This document shows, one piece after another, positions 48,000 through 58,203 of a DNA stretch of 64,000 bases. A program made the translations under genes and the position numbers. The notes under the pieces were generated by a model. It ran no database searches. It had not been told where the DNA came from and worked only from the letters and a program-made list of their open reading frames with translations. Numbering within the stretch: position 1 is the first letter of the stretch; every line of letters starts with the position of its first letter. The DNA is from Allochromatium humboldtianum (lineage in GTDB: Bacteria; Pseudomonadota; Gammaproteobacteria; Chromatiales; Chromatiaceae): NCBI RefSeq assembly GCF_013385175.1, contig NZ_JABZEO010000006.1, positions 1-64,000 on the forward strand. Reading direction: 5' to 3'.

Positions 48000-48707
48000 A
48001 TGACGAAAACAGTCTCTCTCCGTGAGGCCTGGTCCGGCGAGGCCAATTGCCTCAATTGCGCGCTACGGACCTCGGTGCTCTTCTCCGGCCTGCAGGAAGC
48101 GGACTTCGAACACATCCATGAGCCGATCGATCAGTTCACGCTCAAGCCGGGCGCGCATCTCTATCTGGCGGGCGACACAGGCGAGTACCTGTTCACCATC
48201 CGTTCCGGGATGCTGAAGCTGGTTCAATATCTGCCGGACGGCAGCCAGCGCATCGTTCGCGTCGCCCGCTCCACCGATGTGCTGGGTCTGGAGTCACTGC
48301 TCGACGATCGCTATCAGCACGACGCCATCGCGCTGCATCCCACTGAGGTCTGTCGTTTCCCGGCGCGTCTGGTGCGCGAACTCGGGCGCGTCAACCCGAC
48401 CCTGCACCACGAACTCATGGCCCGCTGGCAGCGCGCCCTGACCGAGGCCGATGCCTGGCTGACCGAACTCTCGACCGGCTCGGCGCGCCAGCGCGTGGCC
48501 CGACTGCTGCTGCGTCTGGTGCGCGACCGCGAGACCAGCGAATGTCCGCTCTTCAGCCGTGAGGACATGGGCGCCATGCTCGGCGTCACCACCGAGACGG
48601 CCAGCCGCACCATCGCCGAGTTCAAGCGTCAGGGGCTGTTGGTGGAGACGGCGCCCAATCTCTTCCTGCTCGACATCCCCAATCTGCGACGGCTGGCGGA
48701 GGATTGA
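48000..48707 (+). CDS. Crp/Fnr family regulator, FNR-type DNA specificity
   Basis: The 235-residue product has an N-terminal cNMP-like sensor fold and a C-terminal helix-turn-helix. The recognition helix reads VTTETASRTIAEFKR, giving E199xxS202R203, the FNR pattern for TTGA half-sites. Sensor cysteines are C17 and C20 (CLNC) and C118; FNR needs four (CxxCx5C plus one), so one is absent. C182 lies in the DNA-binding half. The start is ATG at 48000 with GGAG at a longer-than-usual distance. It faces a run of genes ending in cydABX and carries FNR-like boxes immediately downstream, so it likely controls them. Confidence 0.88.
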   Translation: MTKTVSLREAWSGEANCLNCALRTSVLFSGLQEADFEHIHEPIDQFTLKPGAHLYLAGDTGEYLFTIRSGMLKLVQYLPDGSQRIVRVARSTDVLGLESLLDDRYQHDAIALHPTEVCRFPARLVRELGRVNPTLHHELMARWQRALTEADAWLTELSTGSARQRVARLLLRLVRDRETSECPLFSREDMGAMLGVTTETASRTIAEFKRQGLLVETAPNLFLLDIPNLRRLAED

Positions 48708-48736
48708 GGCGAGGCGTGCTCGCCGGCCCGCTGAGT

Positions 48737-48750
48737 TTGACTAATTTCAA
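48737..48750 (+). promoter_or_regulatory. FNR-like box upstream of the 48820 gene
   Basis: TTGAC-TAAT-TTCAA matches TTGAT-N4-ATCAA at 8 of 10 positions. It lies about 75 bases before the next ATG, consistent with a class II site; the -10 candidate (GGTTAC near 48771) is weak. Confidence 0.4.
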
Positions 48751-48819
48751 TGCGTTGCGCCTGATCTCAAGGTTACGCTTGCGCCATTCCGTCGCCCATG
48801 GCCAGGATCTCCACGCCCG

Positions 48820-49239
48820 ATGAAAACATCACTCTCGTTCGCCGAATATCCCATTTACTCACTGGAGATCGCGCGCGAGGAGACACCCTTCGATTCGGTC
48901 GAAGCCATCTGCGGCTATTTCCGCGCCTGCATCGAGTCGCATCGTAGCGCGGTCTTCATCGCTGAGTTCGATCACTACGCCCATACCCGGTCCCTGCCCG
49001 AAGGGCACATCGGCGAGGACATCCGCGCGGCCCGGAACCTGGTGTTCTGCTTCGGCATCTCGCTGCCCAAGCCCGAACTGCTCGCCTGTCGTCCCCGTTC
49101 GATCGGCATCGCCGAGACCGACCTGGGTTTCCTGATCACCTTCATGGAAACCCCCATGCCGGTGGCCAACGCCGTCATGGAAGACTGGGCCCTGGGATTG
49201 TGCAAACACCGCCCCGAGACCGCTGCACAGGCGGCCTGA
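48820..49239 (+). CDS. Conserved small protein (possibly DUF6858), unknown function
   Basis: The 139-residue cytosolic product has an aromatic/acidic middle (SVEAICGYFRACIESHRS; VFIAEFDHYAHTRSL), a hydrophobic core (ARNLVFCFGISLPKPELL) and ends CKHRPETAAQAA. I recognise it only as a conserved hypothetical and link it tentatively to DUF6858. Start ATG 48820 follows AGGATCTCC at a long spacing. It lies between the FNR-type regulator and the NifX-like gene, all co-directional with cydABX. Confidence 0.65.
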   Translation: MKTSLSFAEYPIYSLEIAREETPFDSVEAICGYFRACIESHRSAVFIAEFDHYAHTRSLPEGHIGEDIRAARNLVFCFGISLPKPELLACRPRSIGIAETDLGFLITFMETPMPVANAVMEDWALGLCKHRPETAAQAA

Positions 49240-49289
49240 GGCCGGACACCCTCCCCTCATCAACCCACCGACTTCGGAACACCCACTCC

Positions 49290-49712
49290 ATGCGCATCGC
49301 CGTCACCAGTCAGAATTTCCGCACCATCACCGGACACGCCGGCAAGACCCGGCGCTTCCTCATCCTGGAGGCCGACGGCCAGGGCGAGCCGGTCGAGGTC
49401 GAGCGCCTGGATCTGCCCGCCGGCCTGTCACTGCACGATCATCACGGCGACGATCATCCGCTGTTCACACTCGGACTCGATGCCATCCTGACCCAGAGCG
49501 CCGGGCAGGGGTTTCGCGCCCGTCTGGCCCGTCAGGGCATCGCCGTCCATGCCACCAGCGCCACGGACCCCATGAGCGCGGCGGCCGATCTCGCCGCCGG
49601 TCGACCGCTTCCGACACCGGCTCCGCACGACGACGATCATGGGCATGGCCATGGACACGCCTCCGGCACGGAACGCGCTCAGGTTCGACTCCAGGTCGGG
49701 ACTCTGAAGTAA
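49290..49712 (+). CDS. NifX/NifB-type FeMo-cofactor-binding-like protein with His-rich tail
   Basis: The 140-residue product has the dinitrogenase iron-molybdenum cofactor family pattern: MRIAVTSQNFRTITGHAGKT, FLILEADGQ, HPLFTLGLDAILTQSAGQGF. Its tail carries a His/Asp-rich segment (HDDDHGHGHGHASG) suited to binding metal. Similar small proteins occur as NifX or stand-alone relatives outside nif clusters. No nif gene is nearby, so nitrogenase assembly is doubtful here. ATG 49290 follows the previous gene by 50 bases. Confidence 0.75.
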   Translation: MRIAVTSQNFRTITGHAGKTRRFLILEADGQGEPVEVERLDLPAGLSLHDHHGDDHPLFTLGLDAILTQSAGQGFRARLARQGIAVHATSATDPMSAAADLAAGRPLPTPAPHDDDHGHGHGHASGTERAQVRLQVGTLK

Positions 49713-49757
49713 ACCGCTCTCCCCTCCCCGCGTAAAGCGGCCCCGTCGAGCGACAAC

Positions 49758-49771
49758 CTGACTCAGATCAT
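49758..49771 (+). promoter_or_regulatory. FNR-like box upstream of cydA
   Basis: CTGAC-TCAG-ATCAT matches TTGAT-N4-ATCAA at 7 of 10 positions. A possible -10 (TTTAGT, 49792-49797) lies about 30 bases downstream of the box centre, fitting a class II FNR promoter. Confidence 0.35.
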
Positions 49772-49903
49772 TTCCGATAAGCGCGATCCGGTTTAGTCTC
49801 TTGCCGCTGGCGCGGCTCGCCGAGGATCTCCCGACCCGGCGAGCCAAGTGCCGAGGTAGCAACCCTCCGTGACACCTGGTCCCGGACTTCAGGAGACTCG
49901 CTC

Positions 49904-51508
<1,605 letters not shown>

Positions 51509-51523
51509 GAGGCACGACCAATC

Positions 51524-52666
51524 ATGATCCTCGACTATGAAACGCTGAAGTTCGTCTGGTGGGTGCTGGTCGGTGTGCTCTTCATCGGCTTCGCCGTCAC
51601 CGATGGGCTGGACATGGGCGTCGGCGCCCTGCTGCCCTTCCTCGGTCAGAACGACGAGGAGCGGCGCGTCATCATCAACACCGTCGGCCCGCACTGGGAC
51701 GGCAATCAGGTGTGGCTGATCACGGCCGGCGGGGCCATCTTCGCCGCCTGGCCGCTGGTCTATGCCACGGCCTTCTCTGGCTTCTACTTCGCGATGCTGC
51801 TGGCGTTGTTCGCGCTCTTCTTCCGTCCGGTCGGGTTCGACTACCGGAGCAAGATCGCCGATCCGCGCTGGCGCAATGCCTGGGACTGGGGGCTGTTCGT
51901 CGGCGGCGCGGTGCCGGCGCTGGTGTTCGGCATCGCCTTCGGCAACCTGCTCCAGGGCGTGCCCTTCCATCTCGACGATCTGCTGCGGCCCTACTACAGC
52001 GGCAGCTTCTTCGGGCTGCTCAATCCGTTCGCGCTGCTGGCCGGGCTGATCAGTCTCGGAATGCTGATCATGCACGGGGCCATCTGGCTGCAACTGCGCA
52101 CCGCCGAGCCGATCTCGGGTCGGGCCAAGGTGGTCGCGAAGAAGGCGGGACTGGCGACCATCGTCGCCTTCGCGCTGGCCGGCGTGTGGCTGACGATCGG
52201 CGTGGACGGCTACAAGGTGGTCTCGATGCCGGCGCTGGATGCCGTGCCCAATCCGCTGACCAAGGAAGTGGTGCGTGACGGCGGCGCCTGGCTGGCCAAC
52301 TATGCGGCCTATCCCTGGACGCTGCTGTTCCCGCTGCTCGGCTTCGCGGGCATGGGACTGGCGGTGCTGGCCTCGATGTCGAACCGGGCCGGCTGGGGTC
52401 TGGTCGCCAGCAGCCTGGGGCTGACCGGGATCATCATGACCGCCGGCGCGGCCATGTTCCCCTTCATCATGCCGTCGAGCACCAATCCCAACAGCAGCCT
52501 GATCGCCTGGGACGCGGTGTCGAGCCATCTGACGCTGACGGTGATGTTCTGGGCGGCGGTGATCTTCGTGCCGCTGATCCTGGCCTACACCACCTGGACC
52601 TATGCCAAGATGTGGCGGCGGGTGACGGTCGAGGAGATCCGCTCGCAGGATCATCTGGCCTATTGA
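51524..52666 (+). CDS. cydB: Cytochrome bd ubiquinol oxidase subunit II
   Basis: The 380-residue product begins MILDYETLKFVWWVLVGVLF and carries the CydB helices and motifs (FAVTDGLDMGVGALLPFL, GPHWDGNQVWLITAGGAIFA, WPLVYATAFSGFYFAML). It stabilises the haem-bearing subunit I. The start is 16 bases after the cydA stop with AGGAGG in between. A small subunit, CydX, follows. Confidence 0.97.
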   Translation: MILDYETLKFVWWVLVGVLFIGFAVTDGLDMGVGALLPFLGQNDEERRVIINTVGPHWDGNQVWLITAGGAIFAAWPLVYATAFSGFYFAMLLALFALFFRPVGFDYRSKIADPRWRNAWDWGLFVGGAVPALVFGIAFGNLLQGVPFHLDDLLRPYYSGSFFGLLNPFALLAGLISLGMLIMHGAIWLQLRTAEPISGRAKVVAKKAGLATIVAFALAGVWLTIGVDGYKVVSMPALDAVPNPLTKEVVRDGGAWLANYAAYPWTLLFPLLGFAGMGLAVLASMSNRAGWGLVASSLGLTGIIMTAGAAMFPFIMPSSTNPNSSLIAWDAVSSHLTLTVMFWAAVIFVPLILAYTTWTYAKMWRRVTVEEIRSQDHLAY

Positions 52667-52747
52667 GTGGTCTTCCCTGTCGCCGGATCCGAACGGCATT
52701 CCGGCGACAGGGTTCAAGTCATCCGTTGATTCATCGAGGAACGAGCC

Positions 52748-52867
52748 ATGTGGTACTTCTCCTGGATACTCGGCGTCCTGCTGGCGCTGGCCTTCGGCAT
52801 CATCAATGTGCTCTGGTATGAGTCCGATCAGTGCCGCAGCACGGCCGACGACGATTGCCCCACCTGA
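52748..52867 (+). CDS. cydX: Cytochrome bd small subunit CydX
   Basis: This is a 39-codon gene, ATG at 52748 with GAGGAA upstream and TGA at 52865-52867. The product begins MWYFSWILGVLLALAFGI and has one hydrophobic helix followed by a short polar tail with two cysteines (NVLWYESDQCRSTADDDCP). It matches the CydX/YbgT opening MWYFAWILG of E. coli, which is required for full bd activity. Too short for automated calls but well supported by position and sequence. Confidence 0.9.
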   Translation: MWYFSWILGVLLALAFGIINVLWYESDQCRSTADDDCPT

Positions 52868-52891
52868 TCCCTTGGGTCGGCCCGAACGAAA

Positions 52892-52916
52892 AACGCGGCC
52901 TGGGCCGCGTTTTTTA
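52892..52916 (+). terminator. Rho-independent terminator of cydABX
   Basis: Stem AACGCGGCC/GGCCGCGTT (52892-52900, 52903-52911) with a TG loop is followed by a run of Ts (52910-52915). It ends the cyd operon before the convergent OmpA-like gene. Confidence 0.9.
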
Positions 52917-52952
52917 TGGTTCGGATCTTTCCTGATCCACTGTCGTGCGCAA

Positions 52953-53630
52953 TCAGCCTTGGGTGATCGGCATGATGACGATGTCGACCCGGCGGTTGAG
53001 GCGCCGCCCCTCCTCGGTCGCGTTACTGGCGATGGGCCGGTTCATGCCGTAGCCGGCTGAATAGATACGCTGCGGCAGCACGCCGCTACGCTCCAGGTAG
53101 TATTCGACCGAAGCGGCGCGCCGCTCGGAGAGCGTCTGGTTGTAGGCCGCCGCGCCCGTGCTGTCGGTATGCCCCGAGATGGCGAGCTGGGTCTTGCCGT
53201 ATTTGCTGACGATGGCCGCGATCTTGTCGAGCGTGCTGTAGAAACCCGGCTGGATGCGATCGGAGTCGACCTCGAAGGCGGTCGCGCCCGTCATGCCGAC
53301 GAGCAGCTGATGATCGGGCAGCTTCTGCACCCGGATGACGCCGGCGGCGATCTCGGGCGCGAGCTGGCGCTCGAAGTCGCGCTTCTGCTCCTCCATATAG
53401 GAGCCGACCATGGTCCCGACCAGGGCGCCGCCCACGGCGCCGATCAGCGCGCCCTTGCCCGCGTCGCCGCTCAGCGAGCCGATGATGGCGCCGGTCGCCG
53501 CGCCCGCCGTGGTGCCGATGGCGGCGCCGCGCCCGGTCTCGGTCAGGCCCGAACCATCGGCGGCACAGCCGCTGATGAGCGCGGCAGCCACGCCGGAGAG
53601 AACCAGTGTCCTGGCGTTCAGTCGAGTCAT
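52953..53630 (-). CDS. OmpA family lipoprotein with glycine zipper
   Basis: The 225-residue product has a lipobox LISGC (about residues 18-22), a glycine-zipper segment (AIIGSLSGDAGKGALIGAVG), a helical region (QKRDFERQLAPEIAAG), and a C-terminal OmpA peptidoglycan-binding domain (ISGHTDSTGAAAYNQTLSER; GYGMNRPIASNATEEGRRLN; RRVDIVI). It links the outer membrane to the wall. The zipper is almost the same as in the lipoprotein at 28513-28797. Start ATG 53630; an orphan gene lies 17 bases upstream on the same strand. Confidence 0.88.
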   Translation of the reverse strand: MTRLNARTLVLSGVAAALISGCAADGSGLTETGRGAAIGTTAGAATGAIIGSLSGDAGKGALIGAVGGALVGTMVGSYMEEQKRDFERQLAPEIAAGVIRVQKLPDHQLLVGMTGATAFEVDSDRIQPGFYSTLDKIAAIVSKYGKTQLAISGHTDSTGAAAYNQTLSERRAASVEYYLERSGVLPQRIYSAGYGMNRPIASNATEEGRRLNRRVDIVIMPITQG

Positions 53631-53647
53631 GCAGTTGCTCCTCTTCG

Positions 53648-54094
53648 TTAGAGTTCGACCAGATCGGCGATGGATTTGTAGAAGAATTCCAGCCAGTCGT
53701 CGCGGTTGGCGAAGTCCATGATCGCAGGACGCTGTCCGAGCGTGTCGCGCACGCAGGTGAAGACCGCCGAACCGTCGCGCTTGAGCGTCACCTCGAAGGT
53801 GAGCGACCCATTGGGCACGGCCAGCTTCAGCCCCTGTGGGGCCGACTCCGGGCCGATCCAGGTGATCAGCAGTCCGGCCACCCGATCGTCGCGACGATCA
53901 TAGTCGTCGGGCCAGATACGGCTGAGCACCGAGATGCGCACGAATTCGCCCTCGACGTCGCGGAAGGCGCGCACCAGGGGCGCGGCCAGCTCCGAGCAGG
54001 AGGCATGGAGCTCGCGCCGCCGGATGAAGTTGTCCTCGGCGCTCAGGGTGCTGTCCTGAGCGATCTGGCGCAGTTTTTGGAGCGTTTGATTCAT
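53648..54094 (-). CDS. Protein of unknown function
   Basis: The 148-residue cytosolic product (MNQTLQKLRQIAQDSTLSAE, HASCSELAAPLVRAFRDVEG, KLAVPNGSLTFEVTLKRDG, VFTCVRDTLGQRPAIMDFAN) has a helical first half and a beta-rich second half. I recognise no family. ATG 54094 starts the conserved-looking part. It is 17 bases before the OmpA-like gene and 19 after the transglycosylase stop, so the three may form one transcript. Confidence 0.6.
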   Translation of the reverse strand: MNQTLQKLRQIAQDSTLSAEDNFIRRRELHASCSELAAPLVRAFRDVEGEFVRISVLSRIWPDDYDRRDDRVAGLLITWIGPESAPQGLKLAVPNGSLTFEVTLKRDGSAVFTCVRDTLGQRPAIMDFANRDDWLEFFYKSIADLVEL

Positions 54095-54113
54095 ACCCTT
54101 GATTTCAGCAGCT

Positions 54114-54902
54114 TCAGCGAATGACGGTCGTATCCAGTTCGAACATGGGCTTGCTCTCGGGGCCGACGTCGTGGAGGGCCGGATTGAGGTAGCGCACATC
54201 CAGCGTCGGCTTGACCTTGAGCGACAAGAGTGATGGGTCGAGATATTTTTTCAACAGACGCCGGGCCTGTCCGGTGTTGCGCACCCCGCGCAGTGTCTGC
54301 ACCTGGGCGAGCGCGGCCTGAGTGGGCGCCGTCCCGCCATTGCGCCGATAGTGACGGATGACGGCCTCGGTATAGTTGAGCGTCTCCAGATAGGTGACGC
54401 GGCTGTTGGTGCGATCGACCACGCCCTCGCCGGCATTGTAGGCCATGATGACGCGCCCGTAGTCGTCGCTGTACTTGCGCAGCAGACGCTTGAGATGGCG
54501 CGTGCCGGTATTGAGATTGATCCGGGGATCGAACAGCGCCTCCACCGAGGTGACGCCATAGTCGGCGGCGGTCGGCGGCATGAGCTGCATCAGGCCCACG
54601 GCCCCGACCGGCGAAACGGCATGGGCATCGTAGTTCGACTCGGCGGCCACCACGGCACGCACCAGCGCTTCTTCGACGCCATGACGACGCGCCACCTCCG
54701 GGATCATGGCCTGGACCTCGGCACGGCTCGGGCGCGGCCGGTTCGGCGGTGTCGGCCGGGCCGGACGCACGGGTTCGACCGCGCCTGGAGCCGCCGAATC
54801 GGCGACGGCCCCGGTCGCGGCTTCAGTCTCGGCGAAAACGGACAGCGGGACCAGAAGCACGAGCAGTGCGAACGAACAGCGGGCAATCGGTTTTTGCTTC
54901 AT
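54114..54902 (-). CDS. Lytic transglycosylase (Slt-type domain)
   Basis: The 262-residue product has a signal peptide (SFALLVLLVPLSVFAE), a Pro/Ala-rich linker, then the transglycosylase core with the catalytic Glu in VRAVVAAESNYDAHAVSPVG, the AVGLMQLMPPTAADYG motif and VIMAYNAGEG near its end. It cleaves glycan strands forming 1,6-anhydro ends. The C-terminal 60 residues are extra and of unknown role. ATG 54902 is preferred to GTG 54911. It is divergent from nth. Confidence 0.88.
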   Translation of the reverse strand: MKQKPIARCSFALLVLLVPLSVFAETEAATGAVADSAAPGAVEPVRPARPTPPNRPRPSRAEVQAMIPEVARRHGVEEALVRAVVAAESNYDAHAVSPVGAVGLMQLMPPTAADYGVTSVEALFDPRINLNTGTRHLKRLLRKYSDDYGRVIMAYNAGEGVVDRTNSRVTYLETLNYTEAVIRHYRRNGGTAPTQAALAQVQTLRGVRNTGQARRLLKKYLDPSLLSLKVKPTLDVRYLNPALHDVGPESKPMFELDTTVIR

Positions 54903-55010
54903 CAGTTGCACGAGAAACCCGGCCCTCAGGGCGCGTGGAAGATGGCAGTCGACACAACGGGTCGAGCCGATGATGACGCATCAAACGACAGTCGAGAATA
55001 CAATGCAACC

Positions 55011-55649
55011 ATGAATGCCGAGAAATGCCATGAAATCTTCGCCCGTCTGCGCGAAGCCAATCCGAACCCCAGGACCGAGCTGGTCTATCGCACGCCCTTC
55101 GAGCTGCTGATCGCCGTGATGCTCTCGGCCCAGGCCACCGACAGGAGCGTCAATCAGGCCACGGCCGGACTCTTCGCGCACGCCGACACACCCGAGGCGA
55201 TCCTGGCGCTCGGCGAGGACGGACTCAAGGCGCACATCCGCGCCATCGGTCTGTTCAACACCAAGGCGCGCAACATCCTCCAGACCTGCGCGCTCCTGAT
55301 CGAGCGTCACGGCGGCACGGTTCCACGCGATCGGGCGGCACTGGAGGCCTTGCCCGGCGTCGGCCGCAAGACCGCCAACGTCATCCTCAACACCGCCTTC
55401 GGTGAGCCGACCATGGCGGTCGACACCCATATCTTCCGGGTCGCCAACCGCACCGGGCTGGCGCCGGGCAAGACACCGCTCGCCGTCGAACAGGGGCTTC
55501 TGGATCAGGTTCCGGCTGAATTTCTGCACGATGCCCATCACTGGCTGATCCTGCATGGGCGCTATGTCTGCACCGCGCGCAAACCGCGCTGCCCGGAATG
55601 CCTCATCGCCGACCTGTGCGACTACCCGGACAAGACCCCATCCAACTGA
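55011..55649 (+). CDS. nth: Endonuclease III
   Basis: The 212-residue DNA glycosylase/AP lyase has the helix-hairpin-helix LPGVGRKTANVILNTAFG with the catalytic Lys, AVDTHIFRV with the catalytic Asp, and the [4Fe-4S] ligands C-x6-C-x2-C-x5-C in YVCTARKPRCPECLIADLC. It removes oxidised pyrimidines. ATG 55011 gives the normal start; the frame stays open further upstream into unrelated sequence. DUF1841 follows after 22 bases. Confidence 0.97.
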   Translation: MNAEKCHEIFARLREANPNPRTELVYRTPFELLIAVMLSAQATDRSVNQATAGLFAHADTPEAILALGEDGLKAHIRAIGLFNTKARNILQTCALLIERHGGTVPRDRAALEALPGVGRKTANVILNTAFGEPTMAVDTHIFRVANRTGLAPGKTPLAVEQGLLDQVPAEFLHDAHHWLILHGRYVCTARKPRCPECLIADLCDYPDKTPSN

Positions 55650-55671
55650 GTCCCATCCAGCGCCCGAGACC

Positions 55672-56106
55672 ATGTTCAGTACCGACCGACAGACACACCG
55701 CCGGATCTTTCTCGAAGCCTGGCGCAAGGCCAATGCCCAGGAGCCGCTGGAGCCGCTCGAATCCCAGCTCGTCGAGCTCATGCGCCGTCACCCGGAATAT
55801 CGGCCGTTCCTGGAGGGCGGCGAGCGCGCGCTCGACCAGGACTTTCCGCCCGAGCTGGGCCGGACCAACCCCTTCCTGCATCTGGGGCTGCATCTGGCCA
55901 TCCTCGAACAGCTCAGCCTCGATCAGCCGCGCGGCATCCGCGATCGCTATCAACGCCTGCTCGCCCGACTCGGTGATCCGCATCAGGTCGAGCACGCGAT
56001 CATGGAGTGTCTGGCCGAGGCGCTCTGGCGTGTCCAGCATCATCGCCTGCCCTTTGACGAAGCTGGTTATCTCGACTGCATCGCCCGTCTGGAACATAAG
56101 GGCTAG
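55672..56106 (+). CDS. DUF1841 family protein
   Basis: The 144-residue product has the DUF1841 pattern: RRIFLEAWRKANAQEPLEPL, MRRHPEYRPFLE, TNPFLHLGLHLAILEQLSL, DQPRGIRDRY, HAIMECLAEALWR. The function is unknown, but the family is conserved beside nth in many gammaproteobacteria (recollection). ATG 55672. Following sequence includes two weak hairpins, the clearer one at 56250-56270. Confidence 0.85.
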   Translation: MFSTDRQTHRRIFLEAWRKANAQEPLEPLESQLVELMRRHPEYRPFLEGGERALDQDFPPELGRTNPFLHLGLHLAILEQLSLDQPRGIRDRYQRLLARLGDPHQVEHAIMECLAEALWRVQHHRLPFDEAGYLDCIARLEHKG

Positions 56107-56249
56107 AAGGCCCGCATCCGTCGCATCCTGGAGGGGCGTCCACACAGCCCGCCTCCCCTGTTACACTCAGGGGCGGGGAAACGTTCGGTCGACCGGTTCA
56201 CGCCCGAGTCGAGCCGGATTCGATCCGAGCCGCCCCGTTCGAGCCACGT

Positions 56250-56270
56250 CCCAGCCGTTCCACGGCTGGG
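56250..56270. repeat. Short hairpin before the host-attachment-type gene
   Basis: Perfect 9-bp arms CCCAGCCGT/ACGGCTGGG with a 3-base loop, 25 bases before the ATG at 56295. No T run follows; it may mark the end of the DUF1841 transcript or occlude the leader. Confidence 0.4.
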
Positions 56271-56294
56271 CCCAACGCACGAGGAAGATGACCC

Positions 56295-56726
56295 ATGCCC
56301 ACCTGGATCCTGGTCGCGGACAACAGCCGCGCACGCATCTTCGCTGCCGAAAAGGCCGCCGGCTCACTCAACGAGATCAGCACCCTGGCCTTTCCGGAGG
56401 GCCGGCTCCACGAAGGCGATCTGACCACCGACAAGGCCGGACGCGGCCAGGCGCCCGGCGCCGGCGCCCATGGCGTCAATGGCGAGGAAGGGCACAAACA
56501 GGAGAACGCCGAGCGCTTCGCCGGCCTGATCTGCGACGATCTGGAGGCCGCGCGCAATCAGGGACGCTTCGGCAAGCTCTACATCATCGCCTCGCCCGCC
56601 CTGCTCGGACTGCTGCGCAAGCAGCTCTCGGCGCCACTGCGCCAGCTCGTCGCGGGCGAACTCGACAAGAACCTGACCACCCAGACACCCGAGGCGATCC
56701 GCAGGCATCTGCCGGATTTCCTCTAA
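56295..56726 (+). CDS. Host attachment protein family (phage-attachment-like)
   Basis: The 143-residue product fits the host attachment family: WILVADNSRARIFAAEKAAG, STLAFPEGRLHEGDLTTDKA, a Gly/Ala-rich middle, and KLYIIASPALLGLLRKQLS with PEAIRRHLPDFL at the end. The family name comes from Agrobacterium attachment data; the biochemical role is unknown. GAGGAAGAT precedes ATG 56295. It stands alone before sthA. Confidence 0.82.
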   Translation: MPTWILVADNSRARIFAAEKAAGSLNEISTLAFPEGRLHEGDLTTDKAGRGQAPGAGAHGVNGEEGHKQENAERFAGLICDDLEAARNQGRFGKLYIIASPALLGLLRKQLSAPLRQLVAGELDKNLTTQTPEAIRRHLPDFL

Positions 56727-56805
56727 ATCACCCGCCCCGTAACCACGCGGGCAACTGAGGTGCCCGTGTGGCACGCCCGATTGAATCCAGAGAGAAGACG
56801 AACGC

Positions 56806-58203
56806 ATGGCCAAGCGCGAATTCGACACCATCGTGATCGGCACCGGACCCGGCGGCGAGGGTGCCGCCATGAAGCTGGCCAAGGCCGGTCAGCGCGTGGC
56901 CGTCGTCGAGGCGCACCAGGCTGTCGGCGGCGGCTGCACCCACTGGGGCACCATCCCCAGCAAGGCGCTGCGCCACTCGATCCAGATGCTCGCCGACTAC
57001 AGGCGCAACCCGCTGTTCCAGCACACCCAGCACCAGATCGAGGCCGAGTTTCCGGACCTGCTGCGCGCGGCCGACGGCGTCATCGACGCCCAGGTCCGCA
57101 CCCGCTATCGCTACTACAGACGCAACCGGGTCGAGGTGATCTTCGGCCGCGCCCGTTTCATCGATCCCAACCGCCTCTCGGTGGAGCGCCCCGGCGGCAC
57201 CCGGCTCGAACTGCGCGCGGAACATTTCGTCGTCGCTACAGGTTCGCGCCCCTATCGCCCGCCCGAGGTCGATTTCGAGCATCCGCGCGTGCGCGACAGC
57301 GACACGGTCCTGGCGCTCAGTCACACGCCGCGCTCGATCACCATCTATGGCGCCGGTGTCATCGGCTGTGAATACGCGTCCATCTTTGCCGCGCTCGACG
57401 TGAAGGTGAATCTGGTCAACACCCGCGACCGGCTGCTGTCCTACCTCGACGACGAGATCACCGACGCCCTGAGCTATCACCTGCGCCAGCAGGGTGTCAT
57501 CATCCGCCACGATGAGACCCACGCGCGGATCGAGACCAGCGACAGCGGGGTGGTCCTGCACTGCACATCGGGCAAGAAGTTCAAGACCGACATCCTGCTC
57601 TGGGCCAACGGGCGCACCGGCAATACCCAGGACATGGGGCTGGAGGAGATCGGCCTGACGCCCAACGCGCGCGGTCAGCTCGACGTCAACGCCAGCTACC
57701 AGACCGCCCTGCCCCACATCTATGCCGTCGGCGACGTTGCCGGACCCCCGGCGCTGGCCAGCGCCAGCTACGACCAGGGGCGCTTCGTCGGCGCCCATAT
57801 CGCCGATGGCCACTGCGACTGGTCGTTGATCGAGGAATTCCCCACCGGCATCTACACCGTGCCCGAGATCAGTTCGGTCGGACGCACCGAGCGCGAGCTG
57901 ACTGCGGCCCAGATCCCCTACGAGGTCGCCCAGGCCGATTTCAAGAGCATCGCCCGCGCCCAGATCACCGGACACACGGTCGGCATGCTCAAGCTGCTGT
58001 TCCATCGCGAGACGCTCGAAATCCTCGGCATCCACTGCTTCGGCGAGCAGGCTGCCGAGATCGTGCACATCGGCCAGGCCATCATGTCCCAGCGCGGCGC
58101 TGCGAACACCATCCGCTATTTCACCGAGACCACCTTCAACTATCCCACCATGGCCGAGGCCTATCGGGTCGCCGCACTCAATGGACTCAATCGGTTGTTC
58201 TGA
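56806..58203 (+). CDS. sthA: Soluble NAD(P)+ transhydrogenase
   Basis: The 465-residue flavoprotein has [18 protein letters not shown] (FAD site), [20 protein letters not shown] with the Thr/Ile substitution that removes the redox disulfide of related reductases, [20 protein letters not shown] (NAD site) and a C-terminal dimer domain. It exchanges reducing equivalents between NADH and NADPH. ATG 56806. Unlike lipoamide dehydrogenases it lacks the CxxxxC pair, so the assignment is firm. Confidence 0.95.
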   Translation: MAKREFDTIVIGTGPGGEGAAMKLAKAGQRVAVVEAHQAVGGGCTHWGTIPSKALRHSIQMLADYRRNPLFQHTQHQIEAEFPDLLRAADGVIDAQVRTRYRYYRRNRVEVIFGRARFIDPNRLSVERPGGTRLELRAEHFVVATGSRPYRPPEVDFEHPRVRDSDTVLALSHTPRSITIYGAGVIGCEYASIFAALDVKVNLVNTRDRLLSYLDDEITDALSYHLRQQGVIIRHDETHARIETSDSGVVLHCTSGKKFKTDILLWANGRTGNTQDMGLEEIGLTPNARGQLDVNASYQTALPHIYAVGDVAGPPALASASYDQGRFVGAHIADGHCDWSLIEEFPTGIYTVPEISSVGRTERELTAAQIPYEVAQADFKSIARAQITGHTVGMLKLLFHRETLEILGIHCFGEQAAEIVHIGQAIMSQRGAANTIRYFTETTFNYPTMAEAYRVAALNGLNRLF

